Shown: positions 54,939-63,708 of the stretch, in pieces
How positions within the stretch are numbered: position 1 is the stretch's first letter
Layout of the letters: every line of letters starts with the position of its first letter
Source of the DNA: Pseudoalteromonas apostichopi
Lineage (GTDB): Bacteria; Pseudomonadota; Gammaproteobacteria; Enterobacterales; Alteromonadaceae
DNA length: 64,000 nt
Assembly: GCF_030297135.1 (NCBI RefSeq)
Contig: NZ_AP028065.1
Location: 1,240,001 to 1,304,000, forward strand
Reading direction: 5' to 3'
Made by a program: the position numbers and the translations under genes
Notes under the pieces: generated by a model
What the model was told of the DNA's origin: nothing
What the model saw: the letters and a program-made list of their open reading frames with translations, nothing else
Database searches by the model: none

Positions 54939-56185
54939 TAGTCGCGCTCAATTTTTTGGAGCACTCGTGTGACCATATCTCTTACTTTCTGACGCTCAAC
55001 TTCTACTTGTTGCGTCATTTTACTTTCAACATCATCTACATTAGCTAGTAGATGCCTGACCGAAGTTAGCAATTCATCGTTGAATAATGAAGATACATCT
55101 TTTGAGAGGTCAGGGAGATCTAATTGAGCCATTATGCCTTTTGACTTGTGCTCATAATTTAAGGCAATAGCAGGAGTACCAAAGTTCATTGAAATAATTG
55201 CACTGTGTAAACGCGTGCCGATTGTTAAGGTACATAAACCAAGAAATGTACCTAGCTCTACGTCATTTAGCTCATCCATAATGACGTGACAACTTGACTT
55301 GTTGTTCACCAGATTTTGGACTTTAAGAGCTGTCATACGATCATCTCGATGATAACCGCCTACCCCAGTACAAGTTGAGCACAGCGCTACTTGGTACCCA
55401 TCATTGATTAAATCATCTATTAATTGCGCAAAATGCTCTTCATACTGTTGCTGTGTGACACCTAAACGCTTATCAAAAGGGGCTAATTCACGCAATGTAA
55501 TCGCAATGGTTGGAGCTGCTTGCGTTAGTGTTTCTAAGTAACTAGGAATCGCTACGGGCTGATTAGGAACAACCCATGCAGTATCAGCTCCTTCTGTTAC
55601 CTTGTGATCTGAAATCTGAGCTTGCTTCATGTAGTTCAGACTCAGGTTTTCTCTTAACGCAAGCTCATCAACAAGTGAAAAGACACGGTCAGCCAGCTTT
55701 GTATATTTTTTGCTTTGGAATGGTCCCACTGAATGGCCTAGTAAAAAGAGCTTCTTTTTGGCTAACAGAGTACACAGCGCATGCTCGAACTGAGCGGGTC
55801 CATACAGGTCAACAAAAAATGAACCGCCAACTTGAATCACCGCATCATAGTGGGAAATTACATCTAGCTGCTGAGAAATATGCTCAGGCAAACTTTTTGA
55901 GCTCGGTTTATTTAATTTATTTGCTAAAAAATAACCTAAGAATCGACGACTATACTTTTTCCAAATTCTATCTAAAAAACCAGTACCTCGAATCTCGTGA
56001 TATTGGTCTAGGGGATCCATTATTAAAGTTTGGCCAAGTAAATAACTTGAGCTTATTGGGAAGCGGCTATAAGCATCTATTCTTATATTGGGGTGCTGCT
56101 CAGTTAACTCAGCAATTAACCCCCTTAGTATTGCGCCGTCTCCCCGGTTTCCACAGGTATGATTTCCAACCAGTAGTAATTTCAT
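54938..56185 (-). CDS. wcaK: WcaK/AmsJ-like polysaccharide pyruvyl transferase
   Basis: 415 residues. MKLLLVGNHTCGNRGDGAILRGLI matches the start of WcaK closely; later are IQVGGSFFVDLYG, LLGHSVGPFQS, ITLRELAPFDKRLG, LCSTCTGVGGYHRDDR and TIGTRLHSAIISMNFGTPAIALNYEHKS, the last being the conserved TRLHSAI donor region of pyruvyl transferases. It should attach a pyruvate ketal to a repeat-unit sugar using phosphoenolpyruvate. It heads a wcaK-wcaL-wzxC operon that begins 6 bp after the secretin gene stop, so it may be read through from the secretion operon. Confidence 0.88.
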   Translation of the reverse strand: MKLLLVGNHTCGNRGDGAILRGLIAELTEQHPNIRIDAYSRFPISSSYLLGQTLIMDPLDQYHEIRGTGFLDRIWKKYSRRFLGYFLANKLNKPSSKSLPEHISQQLDVISHYDAVIQVGGSFFVDLYGPAQFEHALCTLLAKKKLFLLGHSVGPFQSKKYTKLADRVFSLVDELALRENLSLNYMKQAQISDHKVTEGADTAWVVPNQPVAIPSYLETLTQAAPTIAITLRELAPFDKRLGVTQQQYEEHFAQLIDDLINDGYQVALCSTCTGVGGYHRDDRMTALKVQNLVNNKSSCHVIMDELNDVELGTFLGLCTLTIGTRLHSAIISMNFGTPAIALNYEHKSKGIMAQLDLPDLSKDVSSLFNDELLTSVRHLLANVDDVESKMTQQVEVERQKVRDMVTRVLQKIERD

Positions 56186-56191
56186 ATACCT

Positions 56192-58213
56192 TTACTTAAT
56201 AGTAATTGGTGTGCTGTAAAGCTTTGACATTGCTTCACTAAACTCATCAACTTCACTCGAATCATTTACAACCTTAGTTGTGATTAGCATCACAAGCTCT
56301 GTTCGGCTATTAGTGTCACTCTTACTAGAGAATAAGCCACCTAAAATAGGGAATTCACTTAACAGAGGGACACCGTTGTTGTTGTCTGATTTCGTTTCTT
56401 GAATAAGTCCACCTAACGCAACAGTTTGACCGTCCGCAGATAATATCTCTGTAGAAATCGCTCTGTTTGTAATTACAGGTGTATCTGCACCACTTGTATC
56501 ATTTGGCTGTGCATTACTCACTGACATAGCAACACTTAAAGAAATCACTCCCTGAGAATTGATAATCGGTGTTATAGCAACATTTACACCCGTAGAGCGA
56601 TATTGGATAGAGTTTGCAACAGAGTTCCTATCACCAATATCTTCTACTGTTTGCGTTACAATAGGAACCTGATCTCCTGACGTAATAGTCGCAGACTCAC
56701 CATCTCTTACGATCATGTATGGTCTAGATAAAACGCGCGTGTTGCCCTTACTGTTACTCCAGTTTAATTTAGCTTGCCAATCGCCTTTAATAATAGTTGA
56801 TGAAATTGAGCCACTACTTGCAAGGTTTAATAGCGTGCTATCGTTGTCATCACTTAATGAGTTATAAACCCAGTCAATCCCCGAAGACATATCATCGCTT
56901 AAATTAACCTCAAGAATGGTTACATCTAAAATAACCTGACCAGGTAAAACATCCATTCTTTTAAGTAAAGACTCAACCAAACGGTACTCATCATTAGTGG
57001 TATAAAAAATAAGTGCATTTTGTTGACGATCTAAGCTAAAACGCATTGGACCTGCATCAACAGAGGTTTTACGCCCTCTATCTCCTTGGCCAGAACTACC
57101 TTGCTCTTGATTCGTTGCTGCACTTCTATTTGAGCCACCAATTAATAAACTACTAATCGACTCGAGCATGGTTTCTGCCTTTGCATATTTGGGTTTATAT
57201 ACAAAGTACTGTCTTTCATCACCAGCAATAGGAACATCAATTTTGTTTGCCCAAAAAATTATACGATCTACAATTTCTTCATTCGCCGCATATGCAACAA
57301 ATGCATTTATTCTAGGGATTGGTACAAAAGAAACATCACCATCAGTTGAAACAAGCATGCCATCTTCTGCTAATAATTCGCGGATCTGCTCAATACCTTC
57401 AATTGGTGAAATGTGAGCGAACTCAACTAGGCGAATTTCACGGCCATACGCTCGTGGTACATCAAGCATTTTTATGATTCTTAATGCTCTGAGAATTTCA
57501 CTGCGGTCACCTTCAACAATAATGAGCTTTTGTTGAGATTGTACAGTAATTGCCGCAGTTGATAGTTTTCCCATTATGCTCGAAATATTGCGGCTACCGC
57601 TATACACATAGGGAACTATTTGCGTGATTGCACCAGCCATATCTGGCACATCTGTCGCTTCACCGCCAATACCAATGCCTATTGAGTTTTTCTGTGAACT
57701 TCCAGTCACTTTAGATAAATAGATAATATCGTCTTTTCTAAGAGTCTGAATAGCACTTTCTTCAAGCGTTTTCACAACAACTTTATAAAATTCAGGGCGC
57801 TCAATTGGTGAAGAAATATTTAAGGTGATCTTGTCATTAGAGGCTGCTAGCTGCGGAGCCACCACATAATTTAAATTTAAAAGCTCATCAAATACACGAC
57901 TGGTAAATTCTTTTACTGATATTTCATCTGCAGCAAAAGTGATTGGCTCACCAGTTAGCTCTGGCGGCTTTTTAGCATCTTCTTTTAATTTAGAGATACC
58001 ACCTAAATCTTGTACCTTAACTGCATTAAAACTATTTGAAGGCTCTTCACTTTGGGCAGCTTCTGGCTGAGACTCATTTTTAGTTAGGTCTTGTTTCAGA
58101 ATAGATCTTTCAACCTTTAGCTCTTTTCCTTGCAGTCCACCAGTTTGAACACATCCAGACACGGCTAACGCTAGTACAAGTAAAAGCGAGCTTTTATATG
58201 GACTACTTTTCAT
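56192..58213 (-). CDS. gspD: Type II secretion-like secretin lipoprotein
   Basis: 673 residues. Signal peptide with lipobox VSGC (Cys21), then a low-complexity linker, an N0 domain (ITFAADEISVKEFTSRVF, about 92-175), N1-N3 domains (IVPYVYSGSRNISSIM; IRLVEFAHISPIEGIEQIRELL; YKPKYAKAETMLESISSLLIGG) and the secretin pore domain (VILDVTILEVNLSDDMSSGIDW to VALGGLIQETKSDNNNGVPLLSEFPILGGLFSS and ELVMLITTKVV). Being itself a lipoprotein it may reach the outer membrane without a GspS pilotin. It is the last gene of this operon, whereas canonical gsp operons place gspD near the start. Confidence 0.92.
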   Translation of the reverse strand: MKSSPYKSSLLLVLALAVSGCVQTGGLQGKELKVERSILKQDLTKNESQPEAAQSEEPSNSFNAVKVQDLGGISKLKEDAKKPPELTGEPITFAADEISVKEFTSRVFDELLNLNYVVAPQLAASNDKITLNISSPIERPEFYKVVVKTLEESAIQTLRKDDIIYLSKVTGSSQKNSIGIGIGGEATDVPDMAGAITQIVPYVYSGSRNISSIMGKLSTAAITVQSQQKLIIVEGDRSEILRALRIIKMLDVPRAYGREIRLVEFAHISPIEGIEQIRELLAEDGMLVSTDGDVSFVPIPRINAFVAYAANEEIVDRIIFWANKIDVPIAGDERQYFVYKPKYAKAETMLESISSLLIGGSNRSAATNQEQGSSGQGDRGRKTSVDAGPMRFSLDRQQNALIFYTTNDEYRLVESLLKRMDVLPGQVILDVTILEVNLSDDMSSGIDWVYNSLSDDNDSTLLNLASSGSISSTIIKGDWQAKLNWSNSKGNTRVLSRPYMIVRDGESATITSGDQVPIVTQTVEDIGDRNSVANSIQYRSTGVNVAITPIINSQGVISLSVAMSVSNAQPNDTSGADTPVITNRAISTEILSADGQTVALGGLIQETKSDNNNGVPLLSEFPILGGLFSSKSDTNSRTELVMLITTKVVNDSSEVDEFSEAMSKLYSTPITIK

Positions 58214-58697
58214 TTGAAACTTCCTCTACGTTCTCAGTCCTTGTGATATTAATGACCTGTGGTTTATACATCTTTAACAAGTACTCTTTTTTGTTATTTA
58301 TTAACTCAACGCCCGTTGACATTATCGACTTTAATTCTAAAGAATGGAATGTATCACCTTCAACAGCGTCAACCACAGTTTCTTTATTATTTTCACCTTT
58401 AATTCTCAATCTCGCTTTTGCGAAGCCACCTGAGGTATGAATAGAAATTAAAGAAACTGTAACATCAAAAACATCTGGTAAGGCTTCTTGTTGCTTATCT
58501 TGGATACGAGAAAAATTGATTCCCAAGATGTCAGCAAACCCCTCCACATCAAATTGTTTAGCGCTTATGTTTTTTGTAATGACTGGCAATGGTTCATCTT
58601 TTGGCTTATCTGAACTTAATGGATTATCTAACAGAAAATCCCCTGCCCAAAATAAAACACCAAGTACCGCCAAGATTAAAATTAAAATATTTTTCAT
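58203..58697 (-). CDS. GspC/PilP-like inner-membrane component
   Basis: 164 residues: one N-terminal membrane helix (ILILILAVLGVLFWAG), a Pro-rich linker, then a small beta domain with VSLISIHTSGGFAKARLRIKG and VDAVEGDTFHSLELKSIMSTGVELINNKK. The last resembles the homology region of GspC/PilP, which contacts the secretin N0 domain (compare V-x-x-G-x-x-F/W ... L-x-x-I-x-x-x-x-V-x-L-x-x-x). It has no PDZ domain. It overlaps gspD by 11 bp and gspM by 4 bp. Role as the secretin connector is inferred from position and fold. Confidence 0.65.
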   Translation of the reverse strand: MKNILILILAVLGVLFWAGDFLLDNPLSSDKPKDEPLPVITKNISAKQFDVEGFADILGINFSRIQDKQQEALPDVFDVTVSLISIHTSGGFAKARLRIKGENNKETVVDAVEGDTFHSLELKSIMSTGVELINNKKEYLLKMYKPQVINITRTENVEEVSNEK

Positions 58698-59242
58698 TGT
58701 CTTTTATACACTCGTAAAAATTCAATGTTGGCTCTAATACGGTCTGGTTGAGCTCTATCTCGGAACATTGAAATCTGTCTTACGCGATTACCATACTCAA
58801 TATTCTCAAGCTCAAAAAGTAAGTTGAGAACTAAATTTCCATCACCCGAAAGATTTAACCTGCCTGTGTAAACAGCGTATGTATCATTTATCTTCACTTC
58901 ACGTTGAGGTGCTTTATTGTCAATACTGACTTCATACTTGGCTATTACCGAATCAACAGCATTTAGCCAAAATAAAGATGGATCTTGATTTTTCTCAAGC
59001 GTAGGAATTTTATCAAATTCGCCAAGGTGCTTATTAAACTCTTCAAGATAGTTTTCTATGTTGTCTTTTGAGTCTAGTGCTCGCTCTTGTTTATTAACGA
59101 ATGCTTTGACGCTATTTAATTCCTGCTTTTTGTTATCTAGCCAGTCCAACCATGGAAAAAAAATAAACTCTAAAGAAAGCAATAAAGCAATTAAGCTTAC
59201 CCCGACCACTTTTATTGAAATAGCATCCTTGTTCATTTCCAT
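58694..59242 (-). CDS. GspM/PilO-like assembly platform protein
   Basis: 182 residues. One N-terminal membrane helix (VVGVSLIALLLSLEFIFFPWL) is followed by a coiled-coil-like stretch (LDNKKQELNSVKAFVNKQERAL) and a ferredoxin-like domain ending LFELENIEYGNRVRQISMFRDRAQPDRIRANIEFLRVYKR. This is the layout of GspM and PilO. It would pair with the GspL-like product of the preceding gene in the inner-membrane platform. Sequence similarity to GspM is weak, so the call leans on architecture and gene order. Confidence 0.68.
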   Translation of the reverse strand: MEMNKDAISIKVVGVSLIALLLSLEFIFFPWLDWLDNKKQELNSVKAFVNKQERALDSKDNIENYLEEFNKHLGEFDKIPTLEKNQDPSLFWLNAVDSVIAKYEVSIDNKAPQREVKINDTYAVYTGRLNLSGDGNLVLNLLFELENIEYGNRVRQISMFRDRAQPDRIRANIEFLRVYKRQ

Positions 59243-60189
59243 ACCACCTCAATCGAAAATACTTCTTCATCTAAGCTATTTTTAGTTACTGGCCTAGTAA
59301 ATTTAGCCTCATCAACAGAGGAAGACTTGATAAGATGCTCGAGTAATTTTGTAGCTGAATCACTTGTTGAACCACTTATCCGAAAACCCGTGTTGATAAT
59401 GTTAAGCCGCTCAATAAAGATATCATTTGAAGAAATTCCCAAGCGGCTAAATACATCTAACACATTTGGGTTTTCATTTAAAAACTTAACCAGCTCTGTA
59501 GTTTGCTGCTGCTTATTATTAAATTCTTGTTTTAAAGCAAGCACTTGATTAACACTTTCTCTATGTTCCTGCTTGACCGACTCATAATAACTAGTAGCTA
59601 GGAGTAGATAAGCGCTTAATGCTACTCCAGTTAGGGCAATAAAACTAATTAGAGAAATAATCAGGTGGCGTGTTTTAAGCTTTTCTATTTTTCCTGAGGC
59701 TTTTGTTTTATTAATAAAAAGCCCAGGAAGATTAATCCACTGAATATCTTCAATGGCTTTTAATTTACTCGGTTGCTGATTGTGTTGAATTGATAAAGGA
59801 TAAAGGCTCTGTTCTTTTTCTCTATCAAACAAAGGCATGATCAACTTACATTCACGAGGAACTTTATCCATGACATGCTCAGGAACAACGAAGTAACTTA
59901 CTTCTATAGAATTTTTAGTTACGCGCTGAATGCTCCAACTAAAGTGCCCTTCCATTGGCGGTAGCTGAAGTTTTTCAGCTTTAATGATGGCGTTAAGTTG
60001 CAACAAATTAGTATTATTGTAGGTTCTTGTTGTTGCCCAAAATAAATCTCTATCAAGAAAACATGCTGTTAGGAGCATATTCGCAGACTTTGTATAGGCT
60101 GTGTTTTTAACTTCAAGGTCTGCTGTTAGGTGATATTTATAGTGACATAACGAAGAAGTTAAGCGTAACTTTTGTAACAGGCGTTTCAT
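59233..60189 (-). CDS. GspL/PilN-like assembly platform protein
   Basis: 318 residues: a cytoplasmic N-terminal half, one membrane helix at about 176-198 (LIISLISFIALTGVALSAYLLLA), then a periplasmic coiled coil (KQEHRESVNQVLALKQEFNNKQQQTTELVKFL) and a small ferredoxin-like domain (IFIERLNIINTGFRISGSTSDSATKLLEHLI). This is bitopic like GspL, but the cytoplasmic part is shorter than in canonical GspL. It overlaps neighbours by 10 and 1 bp. Assignment rests on topology and operon position. Confidence 0.68.
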   Translation of the reverse strand: MKRLLQKLRLTSSLCHYKYHLTADLEVKNTAYTKSANMLLTACFLDRDLFWATTRTYNNTNLLQLNAIIKAEKLQLPPMEGHFSWSIQRVTKNSIEVSYFVVPEHVMDKVPRECKLIMPLFDREKEQSLYPLSIQHNQQPSKLKAIEDIQWINLPGLFINKTKASGKIEKLKTRHLIISLISFIALTGVALSAYLLLATSYYESVKQEHRESVNQVLALKQEFNNKQQQTTELVKFLNENPNVLDVFSRLGISSNDIFIERLNIINTGFRISGSTSDSATKLLEHLIKSSSVDEAKFTRPVTKNSLDEEVFSIEVVWK

Positions 60190-61025
60190 TATTGAAAAAT
60201 TAGCTCATCATCAGTTATAAAATATGGACGAAAGGAGTCAACTCCTCTCAGTAGCGTAAACGATTTAGTAATCGACAAATTTTTAGTAAAGGTTATTTCT
60301 ATTTTATATCGACCACTTGGGTAACTACTCCCTTCCATCGAAGCATTTTGCTCATCAGGGACCGTAAGACCAAGGGCAGAGTATAAAGAATTCGGCATGT
60401 ATTGTCGAACAATGTAATCTCCTGAATACAAAACTAAATAGGGCTCAATTTTCGAGTAAATTTCGTTATCTTCAATAATATATTCAAGCTCTTTCACACT
60501 CTGTATTGTATCGTTAGTTGGTAAGTTAGGTTCAGCGTAATCTCCTTTTTCCGCTCCTTCTATATGAGTAAGGCTATCTTCGTCTTGCCAATCTTTAATC
60601 CTATCCTTTATGCGTGGAACTTGTTCTGAGCTTAAGCCATTGTTGACCAGTAAATTTAAAAAATCCTTTTCGTTGTATGGCAAAATAGAGACTAACCCTC
60701 CGATATCTTGCACTTTTACTGTGAAGTTATCGTGTTCTTTGGTACTACCTCTAAAGTCTTGCGTCATCATGTTAGAAACAGGCTTTCCCTGAAAGTCTTG
60801 ACGAGGGCCCAAGATCCCAAAAGAGGTGGTCATGTAATCAAACACCATTTCAGCTTGTACAGATTCTAACTCTAATACAGCATCCGTATTTTGCTTTATT
60901 AGGCCTGTTAGCCGCGCATTATTTTGTCCTTTTGAAGACATATAAATCATGATAACGGCCATAATAGCGGTGATCATTAGGACCATAAATAAGGCCACAC
61001 CTTGCTGTTTAGCCTTCAAACGCAT
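60189..61025 (-). CDS. gspK: GspK-like minor pseudopilin
   Basis: 278 residues. The prepilin-like N terminus QQGVALFMVLMITAIMAVIMIYM has Gly before the cleavage site and, as is normal for GspK, no Glu at position 5 of the mature protein. The large globular domain contains DIGGLVSILPYNEKDFLNLLVNNGL and RIKDRIKDWQDEDS, with an alpha domain like that of GspK, followed by a shortened C-terminal part. It should sit at the tip of the pseudopilus with GspI and GspJ. Confidence 0.83.
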   Translation of the reverse strand: MRLKAKQQGVALFMVLMITAIMAVIMIYMSSKGQNNARLTGLIKQNTDAVLELESVQAEMVFDYMTTSFGILGPRQDFQGKPVSNMMTQDFRGSTKEHDNFTVKVQDIGGLVSILPYNEKDFLNLLVNNGLSSEQVPRIKDRIKDWQDEDSLTHIEGAEKGDYAEPNLPTNDTIQSVKELEYIIEDNEIYSKIEPYLVLYSGDYIVRQYMPNSLYSALGLTVPDEQNASMEGSSYPSGRYKIEITFTKNLSITKSFTLLRGVDSFRPYFITDDELIFQ

Positions 61026-61689
61026 TATTTGCTCCTAGCTGGTAAGGAGTTACCTCTGGGATTTTTAGGATGATATCTGAATGTTTATCGCTAGCGATTT
61101 TTACAAACATAGGAACAAGCCCTCTAATATTCCCTTTAAATGTGCCATACCACTTTGGTGATGGTTTAACATTTACATTCAGGTACTCTGAGTAAAAATC
61201 ATCGAGCTCAAAGCTATTCTTCCAACCAAAATAACTGATTTCAACTTCGTCCGCATCTAGATAAACAAGCTTTTCGCCACATGGAAACGAACTTGGTGGC
61301 TGGTGCAAAGGGAAATTACCAAAAGGCACTTCACAGTATTCTAGCTTATTGTTTTCGATGATTAACGCGGCTATAGCAATTGGCGTTGAGACTATAATCG
61401 GTGATTCGGTAATAAACAGCATAGATTTTTCTTCACCAACAAAAAAAGGGGTTTTAGCTCCTTCTTGATTAATGTGAAAAAAAGGCTTTAAACTACGAAC
61501 TTGGTTATTTATGAGCTTAACAGTGGTCAATGTATCAACGCTACGCGACTTATCTTGCTTTGTTAAGTTTAAGATAGAATAACGGTAACTACTTACAGCT
61601 AAGGTCATGACTAAAGAGAAAATGACCATGGCAATTAAGACCTCTACAAGAGTGAAAGCTCCTTGGCGCTTAATTTTTCCAATAAACAT
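61009..61689 (-). CDS. gspJ: GspJ-like minor pseudopilin
   Basis: 226 residues. N-terminal prepilin motif RQGAFTLVEVLIAMVIFSLVMTLAVSSY, with Glu at position 5 if cleavage is before Phe. The residue before that Phe is Ala, with Gly one position earlier; prepilin peptidases normally want Gly there. The C-terminal domain is beta-rich, and three cysteines are absent or sparse apart from YCEVPFG ... FPCGEK. It overlaps gspI by 20 bp and gspK by 17 bp. Confidence 0.8.
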   Translation of the reverse strand: MFIGKIKRQGAFTLVEVLIAMVIFSLVMTLAVSSYRYSILNLTKQDKSRSVDTLTTVKLINNQVRSLKPFFHINQEGAKTPFFVGEEKSMLFITESPIIVSTPIAIAALIIENNKLEYCEVPFGNFPLHQPPSSFPCGEKLVYLDADEVEISYFGWKNSFELDDFYSEYLNVNVKPSPKWYGTFKGNIRGLVPMFVKIASDKHSDIILKIPEVTPYQLGANNAFEG

Positions 61690-62092
61690 CTTTTACTCTC
61701 AATATGACTTTTTCATCATTTTTGACCTTTACCTGAATTTCATAGAGTATCAAAACTCCTGCATTTTGATTATCAGAATCAGATACTTCGCTAGATATGC
61801 TTCTTAATGGTGGCTTTTCATCTAGTACTGTTACTTGCCATGTAAATTCACTATTATTGATTGCATAAGAGCCTGTGTCAGTATCATTATATTGATATTG
61901 ATAGGCAACATAATCTTTTATGTATTCGCCTAACATAGCTCGATCTATATGGCGTGATAAACGCATTTCATGAAGCGAGGTTGACCGAGCAACATAGCTC
62001 ATGGCGCTAATTGCAATGAATAGAATAACTGACGCAATCAATACTTCAATTAGCGTCATACCTCGATTATATTTCAATAATTTCATTTTCAT
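61670..62092 (-). CDS. gspI: GspI-like minor pseudopilin
   Basis: 140 residues. Prepilin motif NRGMTLIEVLIASVILFIAISAMSYVARS with Gly before the cleavage site and Glu at mature position 5. The short globular domain includes FTWQVTVLDEKPPLRS and ends LYEIQVKVKNDEKVILRVKDVYW, the usual GspI-type beta sheet. It is the hub of the pseudopilus tip complex in canonical systems. It overlaps gspH by 26 bp. Confidence 0.82.
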   Translation of the reverse strand: MKMKLLKYNRGMTLIEVLIASVILFIAISAMSYVARSTSLHEMRLSRHIDRAMLGEYIKDYVAYQYQYNDTDTGSYAINNSEFTWQVTVLDEKPPLRSISSEVSDSDNQNAGVLILYEIQVKVKNDEKVILRVKDVYWKN

Positions 62093-62531
62093 TCTTGTTA
62101 TTGAAAGTCGCTTTAATTGCTAACTTTTTGAAGTAAGTTTTAGCACTGATGATATAGGTTGAGCTTTCTAGAGAAAGAGTTTCAAAGTTAATTTTCTTTA
62201 AGACAATGTCTTCTTTGGTATTTTTCGGTTTATTCTTTTCAGTCTGCTCTAGTTCAGCAGCTTCTATAGGAACCTGATTTTCATTCTGCGATATATCACT
62301 GATCTCCAAGGAGTTGTTGCTTATAACTATTTTCAACTCAACTCCCTTGTACACACTGTACTGCTTCGCAAACTTCACGGCTTCGATTAACTGCTTTCGC
62401 TCTCCATAGCGCTTAGTTTGTTCAAGTTGCTGCCACATATTAGGCAATACAAAAGAACTAGCCAGGCCAATAAGGACCATAACTATTAATAATTCTACAA
62501 GTGTGAAGCCTGCGCCTTTAGAAAGAGACAT
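62067..62531 (-). CDS. gspH: GspH-like pseudopilin
   Basis: 154 residues. Prepilin motif GAGFTLVELLIVMVLIGLASSFVLPNMW with Gly-Phe cleavage and Glu5. The remainder is short and charged (QTEKNKPKNTKEDIVLKK) without the C-terminal calcium-site region of the major pseudopilin GspG, so GspH is the better fit. Since no other pseudopilin gene lies between it and gspF, it is possible that this protein serves as the major pilin here. It overlaps gspF by 14 bp. Confidence 0.75.
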   Translation of the reverse strand: MSLSKGAGFTLVELLIVMVLIGLASSFVLPNMWQQLEQTKRYGERKQLIEAVKFAKQYSVYKGVELKIVISNNSLEISDISQNENQVPIEAAELEQTEKNKPKNTKEDIVLKKINFETLSLESSTYIISAKTYFKKLAIKATFNNKNENEIIEI

Positions 62532-63708
62532 CGTTTATAGACACTATGCTCAGTAACATGGTAATTACTACAGAACCAACAATACCGCCCATGAAAAGGA
62601 TTAATAAAGGTTCAAGCATTGCAGTAAAACGTGTTAACCATTGTTCAAAACTTAAACGTGAACGCTGCGATATTTCTGTAAACGAGCTAGTTAAAGTACC
62701 ACTTTCTTCACCTACTGAAATTAGTGAAATTCCAATATCATCAAATAGGCCCAGTTTTGCTAACTCTGTACTTAGCTCACTGCCTGAAGATACAGAAATA
62801 ACGCTACTTCTGAGCTTGTCTCTCAAAGTAGGATTAATAACGGTTTCAGCGGCGAGCTCTAAACCAGAAGACAAACTAACACCACTTTCAAGTGTCAGTT
62901 GTAGTGCCGTTGAAAAACGAATTTTATCTGACTGTTTAATTATTGTTTTTATTAGTGGTAGTGAGACTGTAGCTTCAAGCAACTTCGCCTTTAGTAAAGG
63001 TTTACGCAGTGCTGACACAATACCGACAACAATAGCTACTATCACTAAGAGCATATGCACTTGATAACTTTGCACCCAATTAGAAGCATCAATTAAAAAT
63101 TGAGTATAACTTGGTATATCCTCAACAGAATCAAACATTGAAGACATGCTAGGTATAACGAAGTTAAAAATTGCCCAAATAGCCAGCACGCAAACAATTA
63201 AAATGAAAAAGGGATACGTAATCGCCTGAATCATTTTGCTTCGTAATGCATTCTGAAATTGTAAGTTCTGACTTAACCGAGCAAACACTTGTGGAAGATT
63301 ACCAGTGCTTTCACCTATTTTAACCATTTCAACGAATAAGGTTGAAAACACTTCAGGCCTTTTTCCTAATGCATCACTTAACAAGTCACCTTGTTTTATA
63401 TCACTAAGCACTCCACTCCAAATAGTCCCCATTGCAGATTGACTATTAGACTTGGCTAAGACAATTAATGCTTTATCAATTTTTAAGCCATTTTTAAGAA
63501 GTGTAGACAACTGATTAGTCGACTGCTCCATATCAGCCAAGGTTATTCTTTTGCGCTTAAAACCTTGTTTCTCAGGTGACACTTTTATAACAAGTTTATA
63601 GTCTTTTTTTAAAGCCTGAACGGCTGCAGCTTCATTTTCGGCATGCAGCTCGCCTTCGGTTAATTCACCTGTTTTGGTGTAAGCTTTAAACTTAAATAGT
63701 TGGTTCAC
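62518..63708 (-). CDS. gspF: Type II secretion-like inner-membrane platform protein GspF
   Basis: 396 residues, the standard length. The start FKFKAYTKTGELTEGELHAENEAAAVQALK is the usual GspF/PilC N terminus. Two repeats of the T2SSF domain each carry the GExxGxL motif (KIGESTGNLPQVFARL; VGEESGTLTSSFTEI), separated and ended by the three conserved membrane helices, with LEPLLILFMGGIVGSVVITML at the C terminus. It couples the GspE ATPase to pseudopilus assembly. It overlaps gspE by 4 bp. Confidence 0.94.
   Translation of the reverse strand: MNQLFKFKAYTKTGELTEGELHAENEAAAVQALKKDYKLVIKVSPEKQGFKRKRITLADMEQSTNQLSTLLKNGLKIDKALIVLAKSNSQSAMGTIWSGVLSDIKQGDLLSDALGKRPEVFSTLFVEMVKIGESTGNLPQVFARLSQNLQFQNALRSKMIQAITYPFFILIVCVLAIWAIFNFVIPSMSSMFDSVEDIPSYTQFLIDASNWVQSYQVHMLLVIVAIVVGIVSALRKPLLKAKLLEATVSLPLIKTIIKQSDKIRFSTALQLTLESGVSLSSGLELAAETVINPTLRDKLRSSVISVSSGSELSTELAKLGLFDDIGISLISVGEESGTLTSSFTEISQRSRLSFEQWLTRFTAMLEPLLILFMGGIVGSVVITMLLSIVSINDVSF

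Noticed and set aside
55576..56199. 207-codon plus-strand open frame
   Set aside because: Antisense to the wcaK-like gene, whose conserved motifs are clear.
62546..63064. 172-codon plus-strand open frame
   Set aside because: Antisense to gspF, which has full family motifs.
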